Below, one piece after another: positions 45,530-54,102 of a stretch of 64,000 bases of DNA; the first letter of the stretch is position 1; the number at the start of each line of letters is the position of its first letter. The notes under the pieces were generated by a model, which made no database searches, had not been told where the DNA came from, and worked only from the letters and a program-made list of their open reading frames with translations. Position numbers and translations under genes: made by a program. The stretch comes from Nocardia abscessus (GTDB lineage: Bacteria; Actinomycetota; Actinomycetes; Mycobacteriales; Mycobacteriaceae). Location: assembly GCF_015477775.1 (NCBI RefSeq), contig NZ_JADLQO010000002.1, positions 620,001-684,000 on the forward strand, written 5' to 3'.

Positions 45530-46885
45530 CTACTTCAAGCGAAGCTTGCCGAAAAGACCGTCCTTCTCGTCGTCGGGGCCTGCGGTGAAATACAGCGAGT
45601 CTGCGTCGCCGAGGCTCTCGCCGTTGCCGAACATCAGCGCCCACAGTCCCTCGATGGCGACCGGCTTGCCGTCGCCGTCGCGCAGGTAGTCGGCGAACTT
45701 ACCGGTGGTGTCGTCGTAGGCCAGTACGTGCCCGGCGCCGCCGAAGTTGCCGACCAGCAGTTTGCCGCTGAGCGGACCGAAGCCGTCCGGCGCGATCGTC
45801 ACCGCCCATGGCGCGTTCAGGCGCTTACCGTCATCGATGATGCGCACCAGCTTGCCGTTCGCGTCGAACTCGGCGAGCTTGCCCTTGTCCGGCTTGCCGC
45901 CCGCCTCCTGCTCTTTGTCCTTGTCCAGCGAATCCTCTTCACCGGCATCGAACTCGGTCTCGTCCTTCTCGGCCGGCTGCGTGGTGGCATAGGCGACGAA
46001 CACCCGGTTGCCGATGGTCGAGACGTTGAACGGCGTGGGATCGCCGGGCACGGCCTTCTTGCCCTTTTCCGGCGCGGCCGGGTCGATCGCGTCACCGGTG
46101 GCGAACGGGTTGGCGAAGCCGGTGGTCGGGATCAGCTGCCAATTCCGGTCGAATGTCCGGACCTGCGGGTCCGCGCCGAAGTCGGCGGCCAGCAGCTTGT
46201 CACCGGAGGGCGTCAGCGCTATCCCGAAGAACTGCATCCCCTGCGGCTCGCCGTCGAAGACCAGGTTGGCCGGGCCGTCGTGACGGACGATCCGGCCCTC
46301 GAAGCCCTGCTCGGTCCACGCGGAGATCTTGCCGGAGTCGGTGGCGAAGATGAAACGCGCCGAACCGTTCAGCGGTCCGCCTTCCACCTCCACCGGCTGA
46401 TCGTGGACGACGAACAGATCCGAGGTGATCGGCGCCGGGTTGAACACCACGCCGGTGGTCTTGCCCACGCTCTTGTCCGAGGTGTCGGCGTCGGCGCCGG
46501 GAATGCTGACGATCTTCAGCTGGTCCTGGAAGAGCTTCTGCACCTTCTCGTCCGCGGATTTGGTCACGTCACCGACGAACTGGAACGACTTGCCGCCCGC
46601 TCCGACCCAGAAGTGCCCGCCCGCGCCCTTGGGGCGGTCGGCGAGCCCCCACGCGTTCACCAGGTCGGGAAAAACGAACTGCGCCTTGTATTCCGCGTTG
46701 TTGGCCGCGAGGTTGGTCTGGACGTATTTGTTGCCGTCGAGCGCGGGCACCTCGTCCGACTTCGAGTCCGAGCAGCCCGCCGCCAGCGCCAGCGCGACCC
46801 CAAGCGCCGACGCGCGCAGCAGACCACTTCGGGTCCGCGACCGCGGCGTACCGCCACGGCGCGACTCATTCCAGCGTCCGTTCAA
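45530..46885 (-). CDS. TIGR03118-family lipoprotein
   Basis: 451 residues. A lipoprotein signal ends LALAAGC with Cys38. The mature part matches the TIGR03118 family of beta-propeller-like exported proteins: NKYVQTNLAANNAEY, PDLVNAWGLA, FIFATDSGKISAWTEQG and a late WALMFGNGESLGDADSLYFT. An acidic Glu/Asp/Lys insertion lies near 300. TTG 46885 with AAGGAAA 9 bp upstream is chosen; codons further upstream overlap the IdeR-like box and cannot be coding if that is the promoter. Function unknown, iron-linked expression inferred. Confidence 0.82.
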   Translation of the reverse strand: MNGRWNESRRGGTPRSRTRSGLLRASALGVALALAAGCSDSKSDEVPALDGNKYVQTNLAANNAEYKAQFVFPDLVNAWGLADRPKGAGGHFWVGAGGKSFQFVGDVTKSADEKVQKLFQDQLKIVSIPGADADTSDKSVGKTTGVVFNPAPITSDLFVVHDQPVEVEGGPLNGSARFIFATDSGKISAWTEQGFEGRIVRHDGPANLVFDGEPQGMQFFGIALTPSGDKLLAADFGADPQVRTFDRNWQLIPTTGFANPFATGDAIDPAAPEKGKKAVPGDPTPFNVSTIGNRVFVAYATTQPAEKDETEFDAGEEDSLDKDKEQEAGGKPDKGKLAEFDANGKLVRIIDDGKRLNAPWAVTIAPDGFGPLSGKLLVGNFGGAGHVLAYDDTTGKFADYLRDGDGKPVAIEGLWALMFGNGESLGDADSLYFTAGPDDEKDGLFGKLRLK

Positions 46886-46921
46886 CTTCTTGTTTCCTTT
46901 CCGACCACACCACATTGGTGA

Positions 46922-46940
46922 TAAGGCGAAGCTAACCTTA
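46922..46940 (-). promoter_or_regulatory. IdeR/DtxR-type iron box
   Basis: On the coding strand of the lipoprotein gene the 19-mer TAAGGTTAGCTTCGCCTTA matches 16 of 19 positions of the IdeR consensus TWAGGTWAGSCTWACCTWA. It lies 37 bp before the chosen TTG start. It could also affect the divergent nitrobindin gene, 62 bp away. Confidence 0.6.
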
Positions 46941-47001
46941 GCGTGAGCCAATTTCCGGAGTACGCGAACGGCGGGTGAAGGCCGGGTTTAGGCTGTTCGC
47001 C

Positions 47002-47499
47002 GTGGTCGAACCCCAGCCTGCTATTGCCCTGCATCCCGATATCGCCCCGCTCGCTCCACTGCTCGGCACTTGGCGTGGCAACGGGCAGGGTGAATACCCG
47101 ACCATTCAGCCGTTCGGCTATGTCGAGGAAATCCGGTTCGGCCATCTCGGCCGCCCGTTCCTCACCTACCGGCAGAAGACTCGCGCCACCGACGACGGCA
47201 GGCCGCTGCATGCCGAAACCGGCTATCTGCGTTGCCCACGTCCCGACCGCGTCGAATTGATCCTCGCCCATCCCACCGGAATCACCGAAATCTGCGAGGG
47301 CTCGCTCGCCGTCGAGGACGGCACGCTGCGCATGGAATTGGACTCCACCGGCATCGGGCGCAGCACCACAGCGAAACTCGTGACCGCCCTCGGCCGTTCT
47401 CTGCGCCTGTCCGGCGACACCATCGACTACACGCTGCGGATGGCGGCGGTCGGCGAACCCTTGCAGCATCACCTCGCGGCCACCTTGCGGCGGGACTGA
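47002..47499 (+). CDS. Nitrobindin-like heme protein (peroxynitrite isomerase family)
   Basis: 165-residue FABP-like beta-barrel. The nitrobindin motif LLGTWRGNGQGEYPTIQPF (GxWxGxGxGxYP) is at residues 20-38 and the C-terminal EPLQHHLAATLRR carries the His that ligates heme iron. These proteins detoxify peroxynitrite and bind NO. GTG 47002 is favoured over 46975 since TAGGCT lies 7 nt upstream, as in leaderless genes. Divergent from the iron-box lipoprotein gene. Confidence 0.87.
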   Translation: MVEPQPAIALHPDIAPLAPLLGTWRGNGQGEYPTIQPFGYVEEIRFGHLGRPFLTYRQKTRATDDGRPLHAETGYLRCPRPDRVELILAHPTGITEICEGSLAVEDGTLRMELDSTGIGRSTTAKLVTALGRSLRLSGDTIDYTLRMAAVGEPLQHHLAATLRRD

Positions 47500-47509
47500 C
47501 CCGACTGCG

Positions 47510-47938
47510 CTAAAAAGCGCTCGGCAACCGCCGCCGCCCACTCGTCAGCTCGATGACCAGATCCTCGTAGGCCACGGCCACTTCGGCCAGCCGCTCCCAC
47601 GCGAACCACAGGTCCCATTCCTGGTCGTTCGCCATCGCCGCGTACGCGCACGCACTGAGCCGAGCGAAACGATCGACGACCGATCCGAGCGATTCGGTAT
47701 GCAGATAGACTCCGCCCCGCGCCGCGGGCAACCGAGGCACCACCCAGCGATCGACGTCGCGAATCAGCTGGGCACGGCGCCCCTCTATATCGCACACACC
47801 TGTCTGCCCCAAGCGAAGCCGACGAACATGCAGTTCGGCCAGGGCGCGCGCCCGCAGCAGGACCGGATGATCCGGCAGCGGAGCATCCTCCCGGCAGGCT
47901 TGCAGCAGTTCACTTCGCGTCGGCAAACTCCCGCTCAC
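47510..47938 (-). CDS. DUF4254 protein, paralogue 3
   Basis: 142 residues, the same length as paralogue 2. Blocks LPTRSELLQACR, ARALAELHVRRL, RRAQLIRDVDRWV, HTESLGSVVDRFA and AVAYEDLVIELTSGRRRLP align with the other two copies. GTG 47938 has AAAGG about 7 bp upstream. It is convergent with the nitrobindin gene and head-to-head with the DUF397 locus. Confidence 0.78.
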   Translation of the reverse strand: MSGSLPTRSELLQACREDAPLPDHPVLLRARALAELHVRRLRLGQTGVCDIEGRRAQLIRDVDRWVVPRLPAARGGVYLHTESLGSVVDRFARLSACAYAAMANDQEWDLWFAWERLAEVAVAYEDLVIELTSGRRRLPSAF

Positions 47939-47986
47939 GGCGCACCTTTCGCGCCCGCGCGGGCCAGCGCGCAATTCACGATCACC

Positions 47987-48091
47987 ATGGCCGACGGGCG
48001 GAACGTGTGGGCCGGTATCCAGCGGTCGGCACTGAACCAGGAGCGAAGCCGAGCTCTCATCTCCAGGATCGCGAAGGAGTACGCCGAGTGA
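47987..48091 (+). pseudogene. C-terminal remnant of an XRE-DUF5753 regulator
   Basis: 34 codons encode WAGIQRSALNQERSRALISR followed by IAKEYAE. This is the typical last helix of DUF5753 proteins (F..LR..ALSPEES..LI..IA.EY). The HTH and sensor domains are missing and replaced upstream by the opposite-strand DUF4254 gene. The stop overlaps the DUF397 start by 4 nt (GTGA), as intact XRE-DUF397 pairs do. Confidence 0.55.
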
Positions 48092-48300
48092 ACACCCGCC
48101 TATCCGACGTCACCTGGTTCAAGAGCAGCTATAGCAGTGCTGAGAAAGACTGCGTCGAGGTCACCTTCCTGGGCGAAGGCTCAGTGGGTGTCCGCGACTC
48201 GAAAAACCCCGCCGGACCAGCTCTCGTGTTCACACCGACCCAGTGGGATTCGTTCACCAGCTGCATAGCCAGAGGTGACCTCCACACGGCGCGAGCCTGA
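48088..48300 (+). CDS. DUF397 small protein
   Basis: 70 residues matching DUF397: TWFKSSYSSAEKDCVEV near residue 9, VRDSKNPAGPALVFTPTQW near 36 and a final helix. In actinobacteria DUF397 proteins are partners, probably antagonists, of XRE-DUF5753 regulators. Here the partner is reduced to a 34-codon remnant, leaving an orphan. It could still act on the intact DUF5753 regulator 9 kb away. Confidence 0.88.
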   Translation: MNTRLSDVTWFKSSYSSAEKDCVEVTFLGEGSVGVRDSKNPAGPALVFTPTQWDSFTSCIARGDLHTARA

Positions 48301-48311
48301 CAAGCCCCATC

Positions 48312-48349
48312 AGTGCCCCGGACCCCTTTCAGTGGCGGTACGGGGCACT
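48312..48349 (+). terminator. Hairpin terminator after the DUF397 gene
   Basis: Perfect 9-bp arms AGTGCCCCG / CGGGGCACT enclose 20 nt. It starts 12 bp after the stop and isolates the gene from the secretion cluster that follows. Confidence 0.6.
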
Positions 48350-48504
48350 CACCCGACGCACGACTCTGAGCGACTCCGCTTGCTCGTCGGGCCGCTTGCA
48401 CAGGGGGAAACCCACCGGTAGCGTCGACATTCGCTGCGGGGGGCGGAGAAGCCGGTCCGGCCTCGATAAGCCACGGACAACGAACCGGTGCGCAAGGGGA
48501 GCCA

Positions 48505-49071
48505 ATGACATCAGGGCGGAATTCACGGCGATTGGCCGTCCTCGCCGTCGGTGCCGCACTCGTTCTGACAGGCTGCGAATCCTCGGCCGAGGGTCCCGCG
48601 CCGACCGGAGCTGCCTCCACCAGTCCGAGCATCGCCCCTGACGTGCCCACCGGCTACGACCCATGCGCCGACATCCCACAAAGCGTGCTCGATTCAGAGA
48701 ACCTGCGTTACAAGACCAACGAAGACCGCAACGCATCGGGGGGAATCAAGTGGCGTGGTTGTGGATGGGTCCAGCCCGACGGATACGCACCCGCCATCAC
48801 CACGACGAACATCACCGTTGACATGGTGCGCGACAAGAAGTTCGCAGATACCCGCGAGTACACCATCAACGGTCGCCGTGCCATCTCGACACGGCAGGTC
48901 GAAGAGCACCCCGACGCGGTGTGCACGATCAACGTGGACATGAAGGGCGGAAGCCTCGAATTCTTCCTGAGCAATCCGCCATCGAATCGAAAGACCGGCC
49001 AACTCGACACGTGCGCGCTCGCGAAGAGCTTGGCCGAGAAGGTCGTGCCGACAATGCCTGTCACAGTTTGA
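48505..49071 (+). CDS. DUF3558 lipoprotein
   Basis: 188 residues. The signal peptide ends LVLTGC with Cys24 as lipidation site. The mature DUF3558 domain has YDPCADIPQSVLD near 50, GCGWVQPDG near 88 and CALAKSLAEKVVPTMP at the end, with four conserved Cys likely forming disulfides. Attached to the outer face of the membrane. First gene of a plus-strand run of type VII-related genes. AAGGGGAG precedes the start. Confidence 0.88.
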   Translation: MTSGRNSRRLAVLAVGAALVLTGCESSAEGPAPTGAASTSPSIAPDVPTGYDPCADIPQSVLDSENLRYKTNEDRNASGGIKWRGCGWVQPDGYAPAITTTNITVDMVRDKKFADTREYTINGRRAISTRQVEEHPDAVCTINVDMKGGSLEFFLSNPPSNRKTGQLDTCALAKSLAEKVVPTMPVTV

Positions 49072-49112
49072 AATACGCTGATCTGGTCGAACTCACCGGG
49101 AGGGAATAGTAC

Positions 49113-49592
49113 ATGGGTGACGACACTGCGCAGCCGCCTCGGCCTATGGCGAACATTGTGAACGCGGCGCGGGAGGGGCAGCTAGGAATGCGGATGTCCG
49201 CAGAGGACTTCATTTACATCGACCGAGACTGCGAGTACTTCAAAATCGCCATTCGATCGATCCAGAGGTCTATGGACATTGTGTCACGGCAGTCTCACTG
49301 GGGCTTGGGCGAGGGCAACGGGGACATGGTCTCGGCACAAACCTTGGTCGATAGATTCAAGAAGAAGGCTCGCGGAGCCGAAGACCTCAACAGCGTCCAT
49401 CAGATCATGGAAGATCACTATCGCATCGTCGAGGACATCCAAGAAGTGCACCGGCTCGTCCGGGATCGCATCATGCAGGTGGACAGCGACTTTGCCGCAG
49501 ACTTCAACAGACTGAACACCACCCTGCCCGAGCGCCCTCCCGTCGGGGTGCAATTCGCACCGCCCACGCTCCCGATCGGACCCAACAAATGA
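49113..49592 (+). CDS. Helical WXG/PE-like hypothetical protein
   Basis: 159 residues, helical throughout, with a HWGLGEGNG turn near residue 68 recalling WXG hairpins, and a Pro-rich tail. It lacks a signal peptide. The ATG overlaps the next gene arrangement by 4 nt at its stop, so it is co-translated with the PPE-like protein, as partners of type VII heterodimers are. No named family recognised. Confidence 0.6.
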   Translation: MGDDTAQPPRPMANIVNAAREGQLGMRMSAEDFIYIDRDCEYFKIAIRSIQRSMDIVSRQSHWGLGEGNGDMVSAQTLVDRFKKKARGAEDLNSVHQIMEDHYRIVEDIQEVHRLVRDRIMQVDSDFAADFNRLNTTLPERPPVGVQFAPPTLPIGPNK

Positions 49593-50752
49593 GCGGCTAC
49601 GAGAACAAGCGTATTCCGAACGGTGGCGAACATGCCGACAGTTGGGCACACTCCCGGATCAACGACACATTCGAGCCGCTCGATCCCACCGACACGTTTA
49701 CTCAAGCCGACGAGTATTGGCGAGCTCGCAACGAGTGGGAACGAGGCGTTGAAACCTTCGCGCGCTCCATCCAGACTTCCATAGCCCAAGCCTGGTCAGG
49801 TCCCGCCGCGGAACAAGCCAAGAACTCCATCGCCAAATACACCAGCGATGCGCAGAATCTGACGACCTCCCTGGAGGAGCTGTACTACCGAGTCCGCGAC
49901 GCCGCTACCGCGATCGCCAATACGAGGAACGCCCTCCCCGACACCGTCGACTACTCCTGGGACGAGCGCGTTTTCCACCCGTCGCGCTGGCTCCTGTCGG
50001 ACGATCGGTCCGAAGCCGAACAGGCCGCGCGGGTCGCGATGAAGGAACACTACGTGCAGCCGTTCAGCGAGATGGACGGCAAGATTCCGGTGCTGCCCAC
50101 ACCGGTCGGCCCGACGGCATCGGTGGACATTCCAGCACCCCCGCCGGGCGGATACCAGAGCGGCGACAGCGGCGGGCCCAGCGCGAACAACACCGGCACC
50201 AGTCCGACCGCCACGGATCCGGGCACCTCCGACGACACGAACAGCGAAGGCACGCCCGACGAGACGGCTACCGAGGAGCCGCAGTTCACCGACGAGTCGA
50301 CGCAGGACCAGCAATCCTCCGACACGACGACGACCGATCCCTCGACCACACCCGCCGGTGTAGACCCCACGTCGGCGACCCCCGCCTCCACCACGGACCC
50401 GACCAAGACCACACCGGCCGGCACCCCGACTACGCACAGCCCGGGCACACCAGGTAGTCCCGGCTCTCCCGGCACACCGAACCAACCGCAACCTGGACGC
50501 AGCATCGCGGGCGCACCGGGTGCGCCGAGCACATCGATGAATCCGTCGGCTGCCGCCGCGGCGGCCGGCGCCGCGCGAGGTACGAGCGGTATGCCGGGCA
50601 TGATGGCGCCCGGCGCTCGCGGCGGCGGGAAGGACGACGAATCCGAGCACAAGACGCCGGACTACCTGATCACTCAGGAGAACACCGACGAGTTGCTCGG
50701 TGAGGCGCCGAGGACGCTCCCCGACGGCGTCATCGACGGCACGCCAACCTGA
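49589..50752 (+). CDS. PPE/WXG-like type VII secretion substrate with Pro/Thr-rich tail
   Basis: 387 residues. The N-terminal 150 residues are helical, with AQAWSGPAAEQAKNSI near 64 (WxG turn). The middle (190-320) is Thr/Ser/Pro/Asp-rich low complexity. The end holds GARGGGKDDESEHKTPDYLI, similar to tails of Nocardia ESX-associated proteins. No signal peptide. Its ATG overlaps the upstream stop (ATGA). Export by a type VII system encoded elsewhere is inferred. Confidence 0.7.
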   Translation: MSGYENKRIPNGGEHADSWAHSRINDTFEPLDPTDTFTQADEYWRARNEWERGVETFARSIQTSIAQAWSGPAAEQAKNSIAKYTSDAQNLTTSLEELYYRVRDAATAIANTRNALPDTVDYSWDERVFHPSRWLLSDDRSEAEQAARVAMKEHYVQPFSEMDGKIPVLPTPVGPTASVDIPAPPPGGYQSGDSGGPSANNTGTSPTATDPGTSDDTNSEGTPDETATEEPQFTDESTQDQQSSDTTTTDPSTTPAGVDPTSATPASTTDPTKTTPAGTPTTHSPGTPGSPGSPGTPNQPQPGRSIAGAPGAPSTSMNPSAAAAAAGAARGTSGMPGMMAPGARGGGKDDESEHKTPDYLITQENTDELLGEAPRTLPDGVIDGTPT

Positions 50753-50780
50753 TCTGACGGACTGCTTCTCGACTCGGCGC

Positions 50781-50808
50781 CCGCCCGCACCGCCAACGGT
50801 GCGGGCGG
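50781..50808 (+). terminator. Hairpin between PPE-like and EspG genes
   Basis: 11-bp perfect arms CCGCCCGCACC / GGTGCGGGCGG with loop GCCAAC. Located 29 bp after the PPE-like stop and 42 bp before the EspG start, it should lower EspG expression relative to the substrate genes. Confidence 0.65.
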
Positions 50809-50849
50809 GTGGACAGTGGCCGCTCCGACGCGGCCGGATTGGACCTCAC

Positions 50850-51627
50850 ATGGCTGAATGGACTTGGGACCCGGACGACTTCGCTGCCCTCTGGTACGGC
50901 GACGCACACGATCGCATCCCCGGCCCATTGCGCTACACGAGTCGTTTCGCCTTCCGCGACGACTTCGACTCCCATCGCGCCGCCGTGTGGCAGCGCTACT
51001 CCGCGGACGAACTGGACGAGATCAACGCGGCCTTCCACACCCTGGGCGCCTCCGACCTCCGCATCGAAATCCTCGGCGGCACGTGCAAGCACAAGAACAG
51101 CACCGGCCCCCACGACGTCCGCGAGTACCGCATCCTCGGCGCCCGCGACTCTTACCGCGCTGTCCTCCTCAGCCAAGCAGGCAACCAACACGAGCACGGT
51201 CCGATCCGCGTGCGCATGTTCCCCGCCGAACAGCTCCCGGCACGCCTCGTGAACGCGATCCCGCCCTGCGCACCCGGAACCGAGAGACCCGCCATGTTCC
51301 ACCCCCGCGACCTGAGCCCGAGCCGCGAGACCTACTTCCAGGACAACGCCCGCAACACCCCCCCGCGAGCAGTACCAACGCCTCCTCGGCCGCCCCGTCG
51401 ACGGCGGCGCCACCGCCGTCCTGCTCACCGCCCCCTTACACACCCGCACGAAGCCCACCAAAGTCCTCCAGTGGCACGACATCTCCGACGACGGCCGCTA
51501 CACCGAACACCGCGCCGACCACATAACCGTCCGCCCCACCACCCCCACCGACCTGACGACCCACTTCTCGACCTGGATCGACCAAGCCCTCCAACGCATG
51601 GCAGCCGCCCGCCCGGAAATTTGGTAG
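50850..51627 (+). pseudogene. EspG-family ESX chaperone, frameshifted in a C7 run
   Basis: The first frame gives an EspG-like N-terminus from MAEWTWDPDDFAALWYGD, through RIEILGGTCKHKNST. At the C7 run 51358-51364 the frame shifts; with six C the reading continues as REQYQRLLGRPVDGG..., LTAPLHTRTKPTKVLQWHDI, and ends ARPEIW at TAG 51627. Restored length is about 258 residues, normal for EspG, which binds PPE proteins for type VII export. One extra C explains the break: a real mutation, phase variation or a sequencing error. Confidence 0.75.
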
Positions 51628-51780
51628 CGAGCCCAGCGGAACCGAACCCGGTCACGCGACGTCCAACTCAGTAGGTAGGCGACTACCGCAAACCGACAGA
51701 AGATGACCGAGGAAGAGAGCCGCAGTGCCGAAGCCGGTGTTCCCACACAGCGGGTCGCTATCGAAAGACAAAGGACTTCA

Positions 51781-52359
51781 ATGAGCGAGTTCACTCGTTT
51801 GATCGGCGTGGGACTGTTCACGATGGATCTCGATGAAGGTCGCCTTCCGATAGATGTCGATGTGAGCCGGAATATCCACGACCGCCTGGATCCACCGGAC
51901 CTCTCCGCGGCGGCGATGACCGGCTATTACGTGGCGCTGTGGCGGCATGACGCGCCGGTCATCGCGTCTGGCAGATGGACCGAATTGACCGTGTCCCCGT
52001 CTCGCCGCACAGAACTGATCACGCTCCTCGACACCCGGTCGCTCGCCGAATTCGAGATGGTCGAACGATCATTGCGGCTGAGTGACGAATTCGTCGGGCG
52101 AGGACCGGTGACCGACTTCGGAGCGCCCTCGATCACGATGGTCGCGAGCATCTCTCGCATCGGCGGCATCGAGATCGACCCGCGGTGGGCGGCCACGGCC
52201 AGCCCGTCCTACATTGCGCACGACATCCTCGACTGCGCGAATCAGATCCGGCAGCAGCGCCCACGGTTCCACGAAGACGGGTCATGGGCCGACCGCACCG
52301 ACGATGAGCTCGAACACGAACTCGCGGAATACAAGCGCTACCTGATGAGGAACTCGTAA
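51781..52359 (+). CDS. Hypothetical protein in the type VII-like cluster
   Basis: 192 residues of mixed alpha/beta composition without signal peptide. The C-terminal half (SISRIGGIEIDPRWAATASP, then AHDILDCANQIRQQRP) is weakly like YbaB/EbfC-type proteins that often accompany ESX genes. ATG 51781 is taken because AAAGGA is 6 bp upstream; a longer start at 51703 is possible. The stop shares a base with the next ATG (TAATG). Confidence 0.6.
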   Translation: MSEFTRLIGVGLFTMDLDEGRLPIDVDVSRNIHDRLDPPDLSAAAMTGYYVALWRHDAPVIASGRWTELTVSPSRRTELITLLDTRSLAEFEMVERSLRLSDEFVGRGPVTDFGAPSITMVASISRIGGIEIDPRWAATASPSYIAHDILDCANQIRQQRPRFHEDGSWADRTDDELEHELAEYKRYLMRNS

Positions 52360-52673
52360 TGGTCGATTTCTCAGCGGATCTGAACCAGCTGGTGAAGGCT
52401 GCCCGAGCCTGGGATCACGCGTCGGACGCCCTCACCGTCGCCGCCACGCAGGCGCAGAGTATCCATTTCAGTCACCAGGACGTCGCCTGGGGGTTGTTCC
52501 GGGATACCTGGGACGCCCAGATGGCGGCCGCACGGTACATGTACGAAAGACTGGTCGAAGGCAGAGATGAAACCGATTCCATCGCCAAAGTTCTGGACCA
52601 CGTCGCCAAGGTATATCAGGAGCAGGACCAGAACTTCGCGAACGTCCTGATCGAGCTCGAAGAGGATTACTGA
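52359..52673 (+). CDS. WXG100-like secreted protein
   Basis: 104 residues in the WXG100 size class, two long helices around a turn near DVAWGLFRDTW (residues 40-50; W-G instead of WxG). The C-terminal helix has VYQEQD, which fits the type VII export signal YxxxD/E. Coupled to both neighbours by 1- to 3-nt start/stop overlaps. Likely a dimer partner of the following large protein. Confidence 0.7.
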   Translation: MVDFSADLNQLVKAARAWDHASDALTVAATQAQSIHFSHQDVAWGLFRDTWDAQMAAARYMYERLVEGRDETDSIAKVLDHVAKVYQEQDQNFANVLIELEEDY

Positions 52674-53518
52674 TGGGTGCCACGAAATCCCTGGACGAGA
52701 TCAACACCGTACTCGACCAATTCTCGGACCAGATCGCGGAGATCAGGGACCAGCCCGCCAAGGTGGACGACGCGTTCCGGAAGGCGGCGATCGCCGCTGC
52801 CGAGGCCGAGGCAGCGACCTTCTTCGGACTGGCCGGTGCGGTGGCCGGTGCCGTCTACGGCGCGATAACCGAGGACGACTTCACCGGGTACATGCAGGAC
52901 CACAAGGAAGAGATCAAGAAGAAGATCCAGGAACTCTTGGACAAACTGCAGGGCGCGGTCGACAGCTTGAAGGCACCCATCGCCTTCCTGCAGGCGAGCG
53001 AGGCATGGTCGCGGCTGGAGTCCCAGATCGGCGAGGCGCAGAACAACGAGGTGGCCAACGGGAACGTCACCGGCTACTGGGCAGGTTCGGCAGCCCTCAA
53101 GTACACGGCGGCCCGGACGCTTCAGGACACCGCTATGGACTCCGCGAAATCGATCTGCAACAAGGTTAGTGCTGCGCTCGCCCAGGTCTCGGATACGGCT
53201 TGGGATTTCTACTCCAAGATCGTCAAAGATGTTGCGGAGCTGCTCACCAAGCTGGGGTCGGCTCTGCTCAAGATCGCTACCTTCGTCGCCGCTCCGGTCG
53301 GAATCTCGGATGCAATTGATTGCCTCGGAAAGATGATCAATAGCGCCATAGACTACACCGATCAGCTCGCCGATGCTCTTCTCTCTCAAAGAAGAACCAT
53401 CAACGATATCACTGTCGCCACATCGAATCCGAAAGCATTCCACACCGATAGTTGGCCGCGCAGCGCTTCCGACGACTTCAACACCAACTCTGCCAGCCCT
53501 GAATGGCAGGCGACATGA
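52673..53518 (+). CDS. Large WXG-domain protein
   Basis: 281 residues, helical. A Gly/Ala hydrophobic segment near 45-65 (FFGLAGAVAGAVYGA) may insert in membrane. A WXG turn is at TGYWAGSAALKYTAA near residue 140, followed by a long heptad-rich helix. It resembles actinobacterial WXG100-like effectors or their immunity-type partners, but no toxin domain is visible at the C-terminus. It overlaps the next lipoprotein start (ATGA). Confidence 0.62.
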   Translation: MGATKSLDEINTVLDQFSDQIAEIRDQPAKVDDAFRKAAIAAAEAEAATFFGLAGAVAGAVYGAITEDDFTGYMQDHKEEIKKKIQELLDKLQGAVDSLKAPIAFLQASEAWSRLESQIGEAQNNEVANGNVTGYWAGSAALKYTAARTLQDTAMDSAKSICNKVSAALAQVSDTAWDFYSKIVKDVAELLTKLGSALLKIATFVAAPVGISDAIDCLGKMINSAIDYTDQLADALLSQRRTINDITVATSNPKAFHTDSWPRSASDDFNTNSASPEWQAT

Positions 53519-54102
53519 ACCCGCGAAAGCTGCTGGCAATTTCGGCGCTGACTGTGCTGCTTTCAGGCTGCGATCTTCCGCCGCGCACTCATCCCGAAAC
53601 ACATAAGATAGCAATTAGTAATCACACCATCCAGGAGTTGTGCGACTCTACGAAACAGTTCTTCGCCAACCGAGCCGGAACCGAGAAACTGAAGGTCAGC
53701 CCCGGCACCGGTGGAAAAGCGCTGACCGATGAAATCGGCGGTGGCAACGGGTGCTTCTATGATAAGGACGACGGGTCCGCGGTGCCTTTCATAGGATCCG
53801 TATCGCTGTTTCGCATCATCGTAAGTGGTAACACTCTGTCCGAGCCCCCGCCAACGACCCCGTACTACCCGGCCAAGGTCCTCACCGCGGACGGCGTGGC
53901 CGTGAAAGTTGCCACCAGGCCACTGTACGAGGGGGAGGATCTCGCCAACACGCCGCTCGTAATCGACCTCACCGCCAACATCGACGGCTGGAAGGGCGAA
54001 CTTCACTTCTACGGAACCGGTGATCGAACGACGCGAGATGACCAACTGATACAAGAAGGCGCGCAAACACTGGTGAACATGATCCGCACGTTGAAGGGCT
54101 GA
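53515..54102 (+). CDS. Lipoprotein of the type VII-like cluster
   Basis: 195 residues. Lipobox LLSGC with Cys19. The mature protein shows TIQELCDSTKQFF near 45 and GNGCFYDKD near 80 (two Cys, likely disulfide), a DUF3558-like pattern though more diverged than at 48505. Last gene of the coupled run 51781-54102. Two lipoproteins bracketing WXG-like proteins suggests an envelope-anchored assembly. Confidence 0.75.
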   Translation: MNPRKLLAISALTVLLSGCDLPPRTHPETHKIAISNHTIQELCDSTKQFFANRAGTEKLKVSPGTGGKALTDEIGGGNGCFYDKDDGSAVPFIGSVSLFRIIVSGNTLSEPPPTTPYYPAKVLTADGVAVKVATRPLYEGEDLANTPLVIDLTANIDGWKGELHFYGTGDRTTRDDQLIQEGAQTLVNMIRTLKG

